43,114 nt of DNA from Candidatus Poribacteria bacterium (lineage in GTDB: Bacteria > Poribacteria > WGA-4E > WGA-3G), in assembly GCA_026710795.1 (NCBI GenBank), contig JAPOQK010000081.1, forward strand, positions 1-43,114, given 5' to 3'. Positions 33,710 to 43,114 of the stretch are shown here, piece after piece. Every line of letters begins with the position of its first letter. Position 1 is the stretch's first letter. Below the pieces are notes generated by a model. It searched no databases and was not told the DNA's origin. It saw only the letters and a list, made by a program, of their open reading frames with translations. The translations under genes were made by a program, and so were the position numbers.

Positions 33710-34828
33710 ATGTTAAGATATGTCAATTTAATCTTATGTGTAGTTCTCATTATTCCATCAACAGTGTTCGCAGGACCAGGCAGAACTGGTGCCCAAATAT
33801 TAAACTTAGGCGGTGGTGCTCGAGCAAGAGCATTAGGTGATGCATTTTCTGCTATGTCTGGGGATGTTACCACCTCACTATGGAATCCAAGTGGTTTAGC
33901 AGTATTGCCAGAAAGCAATTTACGTTCCGGTGAAATGGGTGCACAAGCATCTATGTTTTACACTGATTACAGCGGTCCTTTCGGTGAAGCAGGAGAAGGT
34001 TTATATTACACTTTCCTTTCTGGGGCATTCCCTCTCGGTGGGATAGGTACTGTTGGCGCAACATTGCAATTGCAAGGACAAGGAACAATTGCCGTTACAA
34101 GCGATTCGCCTGATGTAATACGCCAAGAAAGTCTTGGAACAAATATGGCATTGACCTTATCCTATGCAGATGCCATTACAGATTCATTAGCTGCTGGCAT
34201 TAACGGAAAAATGATACGCATGGTACTGGGTAGAGAGACCGGAGCTTCGTATGCAGTTGACATGGGAGTACAGTATCTTCTTCCGTTTAGACCGGTACCA
34301 ACTACCATCGGATTAGTAATTCAGAACGTTGGACCCGGTATCTCTTTTATTGATGAAAACCAAGCGGATCCCTTACCCCGTATGCTAAGGATAGGGACAT
34401 CAATGAGTCTATATCAGGATAGATATAATCACCTTCGATTTGTAACTGGGATTTCAGCATATATTGATAAGTTGACAGAGGATGACACAGTATTAGATGC
34501 TGATTTAGAAAGGCTTAATGCTGAAAGATCAGAATCAGACATGCTAACAAGAGAGCAACTTTTATCTGAAAGAGGAGTTGGTTTCCGAGCATTTGAATGG
34601 AGGCATTTACAAAAAAATCTCGGTTTAGAATACTGGCTTGGTAATATATTAGCGTTAAGAGTAGGATACAAATCCGAACCGGGGATTAATCTCCCTGATT
34701 GGACTGATAGCATCACATACGGTATTGGTGTGAAAGTCTATCTATTTAATATAGACTTGACATACGGACCACGTTTCGGTCCCTTACAAGAGAGACTAAT
34801 TGAAGCAACAGGTATTATTGCATTTTAG
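33710..34828 (+). CDS. PorV/PorQ-like outer-membrane beta-barrel protein
   Basis: 372 aa with a signal peptide (about 1-21, ending VFA). The mature start GPGRTGAQILNLGGGARARALGDAFSA followed by LWNPSGLA is typical of the PorV/PorQ (UPF0164) barrel family, FadL-like. In Bacteroidota PorV shuttles type 9 secretion substrates; in other phyla the role is unclear. Alternating hydrophobic strands continue to the last residues (GPRFGPLQERLIEATGIIAF). It begins a plus-strand gene group divergent from lnt. The ribosome-binding site is unusual (see the leader feature). Confidence 0.85.
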   Translation: MLRYVNLILCVVLIIPSTVFAGPGRTGAQILNLGGGARARALGDAFSAMSGDVTTSLWNPSGLAVLPESNLRSGEMGAQASMFYTDYSGPFGEAGEGLYYTFLSGAFPLGGIGTVGATLQLQGQGTIAVTSDSPDVIRQESLGTNMALTLSYADAITDSLAAGINGKMIRMVLGRETGASYAVDMGVQYLLPFRPVPTTIGLVIQNVGPGISFIDENQADPLPRMLRIGTSMSLYQDRYNHLRFVTGISAYIDKLTEDDTVLDADLERLNAERSESDMLTREQLLSERGVGFRAFEWRHLQKNLGLEYWLGNILALRVGYKSEPGINLPDWTDSITYGIGVKVYLFNIDLTYGPRFGPLQERLIEATGIIAF

Positions 34829-34853
34829 ATTTAAATCAGGAATACATTAACAA

Positions 34854-35651
34854 GTGAAACGAAACCTAATATTCATCACACTAATAATCATTAACTTAAC
34901 ATCTACATATTGCTTTTCTTCCGTTAGATCACATTCATCTATGTTCACAAACTTCTATTTAGAATCCAACCTTGGTATCCGTGCAATTACAGGACAATCT
35001 GATATTTCAACTAACTCAGAAACAATACTAACTCCCCGCAAATCACCAAATGAAGCTTTTCTCTATTCACTCGCAATACCCGGCATGGGACAATTATACA
35101 CAGGGGCGAAGCATGGATACATCTATACTGCAGCAGAGGTAGGATTATTTATTACCTACTTTATACTGCGAAACAAAGCAGTAAAAACGCGTGATGACTA
35201 TCGCGAAGTAGTCAGAGACCATGTTATTTTTATAGGACCTGGATCTTTTGAAAAATGGGATCTCGTGGAAGATTTTGAACACGCAACACAATATGAAAAT
35301 TGGAACCACCTCTATGATTCTGATGAAACACGAAACCGCACTGGTAAGTGGTATTGGAAGGACCTTGATCCATCATTGAAGGATGAAAAGGACACCGCTA
35401 TTGAGTTTGATTCAAAATATCGTTTGGAAGCGTATGATTTGCGCCAAAATGCTAATGACACATTTCAAACTGCACGGACAATGTTAGGTCTGGTTATATT
35501 AAACCATATCGTTAGTGCAGTAGAAGCACGTATCACAGCAAAACGTTGGAATCAGAAACAACAAGCATCAAAAGGTTTTGAGATAGATGTGCAGACAGAT
35601 GTCACTTCTGGATCTTTCAAGAGTGCGCTGGTTCTAAGAAAACAATTTTAA
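34854..35651 (+). CDS. DUF5683-like membrane protein
   Basis: 265 aa. GTG start 25 bp after the barrel gene; AGGA lies 13 nt upstream and the N-terminal signal-like sequence (FITLIIINLTSTYCF) supports this start. The central SLAIPGMGQLYTGAKHGYIY followed by a hydrophobic helix (VGLFITYFIL) resembles the DUF5683 pattern found in Bacteroidota-type genomes. A second hydrophobic stretch lies near residue 215 (MLGLVILNHIVSAVEA). Function is unknown; an envelope role is inferred from its neighbour. Confidence 0.75.
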   Translation: MKRNLIFITLIIINLTSTYCFSSVRSHSSMFTNFYLESNLGIRAITGQSDISTNSETILTPRKSPNEAFLYSLAIPGMGQLYTGAKHGYIYTAAEVGLFITYFILRNKAVKTRDDYREVVRDHVIFIGPGSFEKWDLVEDFEHATQYENWNHLYDSDETRNRTGKWYWKDLDPSLKDEKDTAIEFDSKYRLEAYDLRQNANDTFQTARTMLGLVILNHIVSAVEARITAKRWNQKQQASKGFEIDVQTDVTSGSFKSALVLRKQF

Positions 35652-35663
35652 TAGGAGTTACCA

Positions 35664-36602
35664 ATGCCATTTGCATTACCAGATCTATTAGATGCACTCA
35701 ATTCCGTTACTACAATTCCTGTTATTCCATTTAATGGCAACAAAATTGATTATGTTGGACATGCAAAAAACATAGACTACCTAATGAAAAACAACTACTT
35801 GGATGAAGGTCGCAAACGGGTCATTGCAATCGCTGGAACAAGTTTAATCCACCATATATCTGAAACGCAACAGTTAAGATTAATAGATAGAACGGGACAA
35901 CAGATCGGATCCGACGGTATCTTAATATCAGGTATTGTGCCAAATCCGATAAACCAAGCAGGACAACTCATTGAAGCACAATCCGAACTTAATAGACCAC
36001 CTGATGCATATTTGCTGATGCCTTTGACCGGTATTAGTAGTCCGGAAGGTATCTACGAACAATTCATGAAATTCGTGGAACATTACGGTAGTACTTGCAA
36101 CGCCAGATTTCTTTACTATTTTAGGCAAAAACGTGACTTAGATGCAGTTATTCGACTATTAAATGATTCCCCTCATTTCATCGGTGTGAAAATCGGTACA
36201 GATGAAGACGATGTGATCCCACTCATTGAAGGAGTTGGGGATTCTGGTATTGTTGTATGGGGAATAGGTGATAGATGCACAGGTGCTGCCAAACTCGGCA
36301 CAAAAGGACATACATCTGGTATTGCAGTCGCTTATGCTCGTGCCTCTGATGAAATCAATAATGCACAACGGCGCGGAGATTATGATACTTCGCTACGAAT
36401 TGAAGCTGATATAGCACCACTTGAAGAGATACGTTTTTGGAATGGAAGAGTGTATAACTATTCTGCGGTTGTTGAAACGATGATTTTGAGTGGTTTTGAC
36501 GATATTGAAGCTGGAACAGGTGGTCCTTTCAACCCACGTGTACCCCAGGATATTCATAAAAAACTACGCGGTATAACGAATGACTTGAAGCGATATCATT
36601 AG
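35664..36602 (+). CDS. Dihydrodipicolinate synthase (DapA) family aldolase
   Basis: 312-aa TIM-barrel aldolase or lyase of the DHDPS/N-acetylneuraminate lyase superfamily. The opening TTIPVIPFNGNKIDYVGH matches the family. The Schiff-base Lys is probably in IGVKIGTDEDD; the Tyr in LYYFRQKR takes the place of the YNxP motif, so substrate preference differs from true DapA. A C-terminal GGPFNPRVPQD resembles 5-dehydro-4-deoxyglucarate dehydratase-like members. AGGAG precedes the ATG. The reaction cannot be assigned firmly. Confidence 0.85.
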   Translation: MPFALPDLLDALNSVTTIPVIPFNGNKIDYVGHAKNIDYLMKNNYLDEGRKRVIAIAGTSLIHHISETQQLRLIDRTGQQIGSDGILISGIVPNPINQAGQLIEAQSELNRPPDAYLLMPLTGISSPEGIYEQFMKFVEHYGSTCNARFLYYFRQKRDLDAVIRLLNDSPHFIGVKIGTDEDDVIPLIEGVGDSGIVVWGIGDRCTGAAKLGTKGHTSGIAVAYARASDEINNAQRRGDYDTSLRIEADIAPLEEIRFWNGRVYNYSAVVETMILSGFDDIEAGTGGPFNPRVPQDIHKKLRGITNDLKRYH

Positions 36603-36639
36603 TTCAGGGTCACAAAATATACTGAGGAAGATATATTAT

Positions 36640-37479
36640 ATGAAATATAATATAATGATTGTTATTTCACTATTACTTATTCCGATGTCTTTTTCAATTA
36701 GTGAAATTGAGAATCCTCTTGAAAAGAGTGAGAGGTTAATAACAGAACTAAAATTATACGATGCTTTGATTGCTTTGGAACCTTTGTTGACAGACGACAA
36801 AAAGAGCGAAGACCAAGAGGAAGCACTCTGGGTTGCTAACATGCTTTGTGATAGACTTCAAAGAATTCTCTCGGATGAATATCAGGAATATTATCAAGAA
36901 CATGGAATCAAAGGTTTCATAAAGGGTGATCTTACAAAGGAGTGGGGAAAAATCGACAACTTAAATCGGTTAGAGGCTAATTTTACTTACTTTGAAATGG
37001 GAGGCGAGTTTCTGTATCATTATGGTTTCTTGAAACGTTTGGTTGAACTTTATCCAAATAGTAAATGGTGTCCTGCCGCAGAATACTATCTCATACAAGA
37101 AGGAAACCCTGTCCCCCGTGATGCACATAAAACCCTAAAAGCACTATATACTTATGTCAAGAAATATCAAAAAAGTGGACTTACAGAACTCTACATGGCT
37201 TACCTTGATATTGCCCATATAAATCACGGTCTTTGGGCATTTTTGGCGCATCCGGACGATGATCCTTTTGGTATGACTGGTGAATTCAGCAGCGGTAACT
37301 CAGATAAAGACAAAGAACTTGCAGCGGATCACAAAGTGGAAGCACTGAAATATTATGCAAAGTTCATTGTCAGTGGATATCAAGGAAGGTATTCAAGTCA
37401 AATAAAGGACGCACATCAAGGATATGAAGAATTAATGCAGAACAAAGCGACTGGATACAGTATTCTTGTAATCGATTGA
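36640..37479 (+). CDS. Secreted helical repeat-like protein of unknown function
   Basis: 279 aa with a signal peptide (MKYNIMIVISLLLIPMSFS). The body is helical and contains segments of tetratricopeptide flavour (LELYDALIALEPLL-like opening, LVELYPNSKWCPAAEYYLI, HKVEALKYYAKFIVSGYQG), suggesting an alpha-solenoid in the periplasm. I do not recognise a named family. AGGAAG lies about 10 nt before the ATG. It lies between the aldolase and the NFACT gene. Confidence 0.75.
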   Translation: MKYNIMIVISLLLIPMSFSISEIENPLEKSERLITELKLYDALIALEPLLTDDKKSEDQEEALWVANMLCDRLQRILSDEYQEYYQEHGIKGFIKGDLTKEWGKIDNLNRLEANFTYFEMGGEFLYHYGFLKRLVELYPNSKWCPAAEYYLIQEGNPVPRDAHKTLKALYTYVKKYQKSGLTELYMAYLDIAHINHGLWAFLAHPDDDPFGMTGEFSSGNSDKDKELAADHKVEALKYYAKFIVSGYQGRYSSQIKDAHQGYEELMQNKATGYSILVID

Positions 37480-37552
37480 TAGTGGACTGGAGACATAGGA
37501 TTCAATATGAATATTATTGCTAATACAAGACAACTTTTGTGAGACTCGACCC

Positions 37553-39268
37553 ATGTCTTTTGATAGTTTAACACTTCATCATGTAACGGATGAGATGTCC
37601 CATATACTTATTGGCGGTAAAATTCGTCATATTGAACAAGCAAATCCAAGTACATTTAACATCAAGATTGATCAAGACAAACAAACACATTGGCTTACTA
37701 TATCCGCACATTCGGTTCATGCACGCACCCACCTCATATATAAACCATCTTCCGGACAAAAGCAATCCTATTTTGCTGATTTTCTTTCCACACACTTGAA
37801 ACATGGTAAAATCATTGGCATAGAACAAATAGGTTGGGATCGCATATTAAAAATTACTATTCAACCTGTTTCCGATGAACCTGTTCAATCACATCCAAAA
37901 ACGATTATTATTGAATGTATGGGAAGACACAGCAATATCATTCTGATTGACGATACCGATAGCAGAATCTTAGAATGCTGGAAACATATTGATGAAACAA
38001 TGAGTCGATATCGTGAGGTCCTGCCGGGTGAAACTTATGATTTACCACCACAACAAGAAAAGATTGATCCATCGGCTTTGGATAAAATCACTTTTACCGA
38101 ACTTTTTCACTCTGAAACCACATGGAAATCACTATTTAGTAAAATTGATGGGCTGAGTCCAATGATTGCTAAGGAAATTATCGCTCGGTCAAGTAAATCA
38201 GGACTATGGGAAGCATATCAGCAAGTAATCGCTTTTTTTGACACGAAAAACGTTGTTCCACAAATACTTATGGATGGAGATGTTCCGTTAGCTGTATCCC
38301 CAATGCCACTAAAACAATTTCCTGATCCAGTCTCTCACGCTTTTGACACGATGAGTGAAGCTCTCGCTGTATATTATGATGCTATCACACTGAAAGAAAA
38401 TATTGCTTCAGAAAAACACAGACTCAAACAGGCATTGGATAAACAGAAAAAGTTACATAACCGGAAAGAGAAAGGACTACAAAAGGATTTGGAACGTGCC
38501 GAAAAATCTGAAGATTACCGAATCTATGGTGAACTTATACTCGCAAACCTACATAACATCACCCGCGGACAAAAACAAGTTGAACTACAAAACTATTATA
38601 GTCCAGAACTTGATACATTGACAATATCACTTAACCCAGAACTTAGTCCTTCAAATAACGCACAATCATATTTCAAGAAATACACCAAAGCAAAACGTGG
38701 TTTTTCCCAAATACAACAACTTATTGCAGCACTTGAAGCAGAACAGAAAGTACTCATACAATATGAAATGAAGTTAGAATCATCTAATACACTTGAGTCC
38801 CTTCAAAAACTTAGTGCAGAGTTTGTTGAAAATGGGTATTTAAAAACGCAGCATAAGAACAAGAAACAACAGGATATAAGTGAAGGTCCCTTCCGTAAGT
38901 ATATCTCAAAAAACGGTTTTCACATGTATGTGGGTCGGAATAGTGAATCAAACGACCTACTCCTACGTCAGATTGCTAAACCACGTGATATGTGGCTTCA
39001 TGCAAAGCAAATACATGGATCACATGTCATCATACGTAATCCTGAAAATAAACCTGACATACCAATGCCTACATTGCTACAAGCCGCCCAACTTGCTGCA
39101 TATTTCAGCAAAGCACACCATTCAAGTTATGTCCCAGTAGACTATACTTGGGCAAAATATGTAGTAAAACGAAAAGGAAACGTCGCAGGATATGTGCATT
39201 ACACCCACGAAAAAACGTTATATGTAGATCCAGCTGTCCCATCAACCAATAAGGCAATTGCTCAGTGA
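37553..39268 (+). CDS. NFACT family protein (RqcH/Rqc2-like)
   Basis: 571 aa. The N-terminal NFACT-N domain starts MSFDSLTLHHVTDEM and contains ECMGRHSNIILID (about 120); then helix-hairpin region, a long coiled coil (about 280-380, many Lys and Glu), and the NFACT-R domain (RKYISKNGFHMYVGRNSESNDLL, about 455, to the end, with MWLHAKQIHGSHVII). RqcH proteins recognise stalled large ribosomal subunits and direct C-terminal alanine tailing; older names are fibronectin-binding protein A. A TTG start 12 codons upstream is possible, but the family start fits the ATG at 37553. Confidence 0.9.
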   Translation: MSFDSLTLHHVTDEMSHILIGGKIRHIEQANPSTFNIKIDQDKQTHWLTISAHSVHARTHLIYKPSSGQKQSYFADFLSTHLKHGKIIGIEQIGWDRILKITIQPVSDEPVQSHPKTIIIECMGRHSNIILIDDTDSRILECWKHIDETMSRYREVLPGETYDLPPQQEKIDPSALDKITFTELFHSETTWKSLFSKIDGLSPMIAKEIIARSSKSGLWEAYQQVIAFFDTKNVVPQILMDGDVPLAVSPMPLKQFPDPVSHAFDTMSEALAVYYDAITLKENIASEKHRLKQALDKQKKLHNRKEKGLQKDLERAEKSEDYRIYGELILANLHNITRGQKQVELQNYYSPELDTLTISLNPELSPSNNAQSYFKKYTKAKRGFSQIQQLIAALEAEQKVLIQYEMKLESSNTLESLQKLSAEFVENGYLKTQHKNKKQQDISEGPFRKYISKNGFHMYVGRNSESNDLLLRQIAKPRDMWLHAKQIHGSHVIIRNPENKPDIPMPTLLQAAQLAAYFSKAHHSSYVPVDYTWAKYVVKRKGNVAGYVHYTHEKTLYVDPAVPSTNKAIAQ

Positions 39269-39617
39269 TTTAATCCTATCTTCTTATTTCCTCAATAATA
39301 ACACCTTACCCACCTCAAACACACCTGTCAAAAATAGCGTATTGATTCTATTCTCACTGTTTTATCAGAAATTTATTGACAACAATATCTATCACTTCTA
39401 TGCTGAAAAGCAAATATTACTTTTTTAGATAAAAAATGAAGTTTGTTAATTTGCTTCTTATCACTATACTAACTTTACTATCACTATTGGATTGTAACTC
39501 ATAAAAAAGAAAGTTTGATACATACCTGAGCAGCCCCAGCGGGGCGACAGGTGTATAGCAAAATCAGATTTTCACACTTTTGCCAAAAACTTTACACACC
39601 CAAGAATTGGTAATAAG
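39269..39617. other. Intergenic region before groEL
   Basis: AT-rich gap with no gene. It contains one copy of the GCCCC-AGC-GGGGC repeat (39532-39554) and leads into the groEL promoter. No CIRCE (TTAGCACTC-N9-GAGTGCTAA) element is present. Confidence 0.65.
39532..39554. repeat. AGCCCCAGCGGGGCGACAGGTGT repeat (short hairpin), copy 1
   Basis: A 23-bp unit with a GCCCC/GGGGC hairpin around AGC and the tail GACAGGTGT. An identical copy is at 42781-42803. Confidence 0.85.
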
Positions 39618-39646
39618 TTGACTTTACACACGATGTATGCTATAAT
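39618..39646 (+). promoter_or_regulatory. Sigma-70 promoter of groEL
   Basis: TTGACT (39618-39623), a 17-bp spacer and a perfect TATAAT (39641-39646). The start codon is 60 bp downstream. No heat-shock-type operator is visible. Confidence 0.8.
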
Positions 39647-39657
39647 TTAATATCTGA

Positions 39658-41337
<1,680 letters not shown>

Positions 41338-41408
41338 AACAGTAAAAATAATAGAATTCTCAGTTATACATTAAATGATATTCGGGACATTTCAACCGAA
41401 CAAAAGTT

Positions 41409-41434
41409 AGCGCGTTCTTTTTGGGCGCGCTTTT
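41409..41434 (+). terminator. Rho-independent-type terminator after groEL
   Basis: AGCGCG (41409-41414) pairs with CGCGCT (41426-41431) around an 11-nt loop, followed by TTTAT. It lies 70 bp after the groEL stop and just before the stop of the convergent zinc-ribbon gene. Confidence 0.7.
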
Positions 41435-41449
41435 ATACTTTTGTAGATA

Positions 41450-41923
41450 CTACACACGGTACCGGGCAACCATATCACTATCCCAATCACAATCCAAACA
41501 AAACATCTCCTTTGGACCTAAATATTGTATTTTGTTACTACCACAGGTAGGACATTCTGACATTTTGTCGGATTCTTCGTCTCTCTCCGATTGTTGAAAT
41601 ATATTCAGATGATAGACCTTCATTATACCTGAATATCGATGTCCAAGCGGACACCGAATCTGATTCGTATCCTCGTTCTCAAATCGTTCAATTAACTCAC
41701 GCAGAAACTTCAACGGATGATGACATATTGGACATGGATTCGGCACAAGTTCCTTAACAACAATTATGTCTGTATCCTCTGACCGAACTGATACAGGCAA
41801 TGATAAATGATGTTCAAGTCTAATCGTTTCATTGTCACCAGAACATGTAGATTCCGTTTCAAGACGTTCTGCTAATACTTTAGCATAACTATCATGACTT
41901 AGCACTACCGCTGTTGGTACCAT
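41450..41923 (-). CDS. Small protein with two zinc-ribbon motifs
   Basis: 157 aa. Two Cys sets are visible: CPICHHP with CPLGHR about 30 residues later, and CPTCGSN with CLDCDWD in the last 35 residues. Each pair is a plausible zinc ribbon. The N-terminus (VVLSHDSYAKVLAERLETEST) has no recognised domain. It could bind nucleic acid or regulate, but this is not known. AAAGGGTGG precedes the ATG. Confidence 0.75.
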   Translation of the reverse strand: MVPTAVVLSHDSYAKVLAERLETESTCSGDNETIRLEHHLSLPVSVRSEDTDIIVVKELVPNPCPICHHPLKFLRELIERFENEDTNQIRCPLGHRYSGIMKVYHLNIFQQSERDEESDKMSECPTCGSNKIQYLGPKEMFCLDCDWDSDMVARYRV

Positions 41924-42090
41924 CGTTCCACCCTTTAAACTTGAGATGAGTCTATAGATACGTTCTAAAATGGTCTGGTACCTCCCACTATATCAACTTT
42001 AACTGCTTACAACAATAGTGTGAGTAAGTCTGTCCTTCCTTTATACAAGCAATAATGCTGCAAACGGTAACACATATAAAACTTGGCTTA

Positions 42091-42453
42091 CTAAACTACT
42101 GGTTCAGTTGACAATAACTGTTCGCGAGAACGTGCTAAGGATGAAGAACCGCGTTGTGTACGATAAGCATCATCTGGCTGGTTTCTGATGATTATAACGT
42201 CAATTCCGTCACGAATAATGGTATCCCCTGCCATCAATGTAGTTTCGAATTTTCTCATACTTGTAATGAAATTTACGGTCACTCTTCCAGTATCAAGAAT
42301 ATGAATAGTCCATCCATTTTCAGACTTAACTCTATTAAATCGTTGCTGAATCTCCATGGTTTGCATCTGTTCTACATTTAGTACAACACCACTTTCTGCA
42401 GAACCTTGATCAGTACTTTCGGTCATTTCGACCGTTGCATTTTCTTCTGTCAT
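42091..42453 (-). CDS. Hypothetical small protein
   Basis: 120 aa with no recognised family. An acidic, Thr/Glu-rich N-terminus (about 1-30) is followed by a compact segment (about 32-98) with alternating strands (GWTIHILDTGRVTVNFITS, GDTIIRDGIDVIII). The frame opens with a TTG at 42459, but the ATG at 42453 has GAAGGAG at 6 nt and is preferred. It is separated by about 165 bp from the zinc-ribbon gene; whether they are cotranscribed is unclear. Confidence 0.7.
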   Translation of the reverse strand: MTEENATVEMTESTDQGSAESGVVLNVEQMQTMEIQQRFNRVKSENGWTIHILDTGRVTVNFITSMRKFETTLMAGDTIIRDGIDVIIIRNQPDDAYRTQRGSSSLARSREQLLSTEPVV

Positions 42454-42459
42454 TTTCAA

Positions 42460-42692
42460 CTCCTTCTATAAGAATAGACATATACTATTTTATCTAAAGA
42501 TACAGTCGTTTGTCAACCTATTTTATCAAAGTGCAAGGTTATTTGGATTTCAACTTTTCTTAATATATATAACAAACGTTAATTTGATATAACAAATTTG
42601 TAGGTTTGATTATGTTTACGAAACCCATTACGTTCAAGGTTTTGTTGGATTTCGATTCGATTTACCCATAACTGTCAATTTAAGTTCTTCGT
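42460..42692. other. Intergenic, AT-rich
   Basis: Upstream region of the small hypothetical gene. I see no gene and no clear promoter beyond AT-rich sequence. Confidence 0.5.
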
Positions 42693-42720
42693 AGGTCGGA
42701 GCGAGCAAAGCGACCTCCGA
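42693..42720. repeat. Palindromic GGTCGGAGCGA...GCGACC repeat, copy 2
   Basis: AGGTCG (42693-42698) and CGACCT (42711-42716) flank a GAGCGAGCAAAG centre. Matches the copy at 8006-8037 in its arms and differs in the centre. Confidence 0.8.
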
Positions 42721-42725
42721 CATCT

Positions 42726-42773
42726 TATACCAATTCTAATATTTATTGTCCCATTACTGGATTCAACCATTGT
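42726..42773. repeat. 48-bp dispersed repeat, copy 2
   Basis: Matches 11367-11414 at 47 of 48 positions (T to C in GATT(T/C)AACC). In this copy it is followed at once by the GCCCC-AGC-GGGGC repeat. Confidence 0.88.
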
Positions 42774-42780
42774 AAAAGTA

Positions 42781-42803
42781 AGCCCCAGCGGGGCGACAGG
42801 TGT
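42781..42803. repeat. AGCCCCAGCGGGGCGACAGGTGT repeat, copy 2
   Basis: Identical to 39532-39554, with the same 5-bp hairpin. Confidence 0.85.
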
Positions 42804-42810
42804 CCAACGG

Positions 42811-42840
42811 ACTTGTCAGAATCCCGCAATTCTGACAAGT
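42811..42840. repeat. 12-bp perfect hairpin ACTTGTCAGAAT / ATTCTGACAAGT
   Basis: Arms 42811-42822 and 42829-42840 with a CCCGCA loop. It is followed by CCCTCTTTTCTT. Related TTCTGACAA(T)CCCGCAATTCTGACAA sequence recurs at about 43011-43036. Confidence 0.8.
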
Positions 42841-42854
42841 CCCTCTTTTCTTAT

Positions 42855-42910
42855 CCCGGGGAATGCCTTAATGGCATTCATACCCGGGGAACGCCAACAG
42901 GCGTTCATAC
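42855..42910. repeat. Tandem hairpin repeat with covarying arms, copy 2
   Basis: Two adjacent units: GAATGCC-TTAAT-GGCATTC (42861-42879) and GAACGCC-AACA-GGCGTTC (42889-42906), separated by CATACCCGGG. The first matches 11454-11472. The second differs at a paired position on both arms, so pairing is kept. Confidence 0.85.
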
Positions 42911-42954
42911 CGTTGATTTCTTGATTTGTAAATCCTATAATCCTGTAAATCCTG

Positions 42955-43114
42955 GTTCAGACATTCCCCTCTACCTTCAGCGTCTTCAGCGTCCTCTGCG
43001 CCTTCAGTGATTCTGACAATCCCGCAATTCTGACAACTAAAAACTGAAAAATAAACTAAAAACCGAAACATACATGAAACATACATGAAACATATTGTTC
43101 CGACCCCCACCTTC
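42955..43114. repeat. Composite dispersed repeat, copy 2 (cut by window edge)
   Basis: A CCTTC-rich block (GCGTCTTCAGCGTCCTCTGCG region), TTCTGACAA units and the 34-bp core with two TACATGAAACA units (43068-43101), identical to 7786-7819. The minus-strand open frame across this stretch translates repeat sequence only. Confidence 0.8.

Noticed and set aside
42868..43110. 80-aa minus-strand open frame
   Set aside because: It translates several stacked repeats, like the frame at 7471-7848.

Overview
The window looks like a chromosomal segment of an uncultured, moderately AT-rich, Gram-negative (diderm) bacterium. The best guess is a sponge- or marine-associated lineage near Candidatus Poribacteria. 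Pointers are lpxD, skp, bamA, lolCD and lnt (lipid A, outer-membrane and lipoprotein biogenesis); a phytanoyl-CoA dioxygenase/SDR pair; a tandem family of secreted right-handed beta-helix proteins; a PorV/PorQ-like barrel; and a 16S 5' end with an unusual EUB338-site variant and several mismatches to the 27F primer site. The lineage is an inference from gene content; no search was run.

Layout. 1-411: 5' part of a 16S rRNA gene on the minus strand, with leader, boxA-like element and a consensus sigma-70 promoter. 770-7353: minus-strand group, in transcription order FAD subunit, 2Fe-2S subunit and molybdopterin subunit of a xanthine-dehydrogenase-family hydroxylase, a MoaD/ThiS-like protein, an orphan coiled-coil membrane protein, then a polysaccharide deacetylase. 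A 5'-truncated, frameshifted second copy of the moaD-like 3' end lies just before the deacetylase, so the orphan gene sits between direct repeats. 7434-8460: non-coding, repeat-rich. 8526-9680: plus-strand exported DUF3179 protein whose CPLC motif is encoded TGA-P-L-C, followed by a SECIS-like hairpin: a strong selenoprotein candidate. 9681-11275: SDR and phytanoyl-CoA dioxygenase.

11627-33385: a 22 kb co-directional minus-strand block. In transcription order: lnt, prfB (with the classical +1 frameshift site), five tandem paralogous beta-helix genes, lysS (own promoter), a GNAT acetyltransferase, lolC/E-like permease, lolD, ilvE-like aminotransferase, bamA, skp, lpxD, a UbiA prenyltransferase and a TrmH/SpoU methyltransferase. 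It combines envelope assembly with translation functions. 33710-41337: plus strand: PorV/PorQ-like barrel, DUF5683-like membrane protein, DapA-family aldolase, a secreted helical protein, an NFACT/RqcH-type protein and an orphan groEL with its own promoter and terminator. 41450-42453: two small minus-strand genes (a two-zinc-ribbon protein and a hypothetical). 42460-43114: a dense cluster of short dispersed repeats that also occur at about 7.8, 8.0, 11.4 and 39.5 kb.

The most notable items are the candidate selenocysteine DUF3179 protein with its hairpin, the mosaic five-gene beta-helix array with a shared C-terminal tail, the moaD direct repeats around an orphan gene, and repeat hairpins with a compensatory base change.
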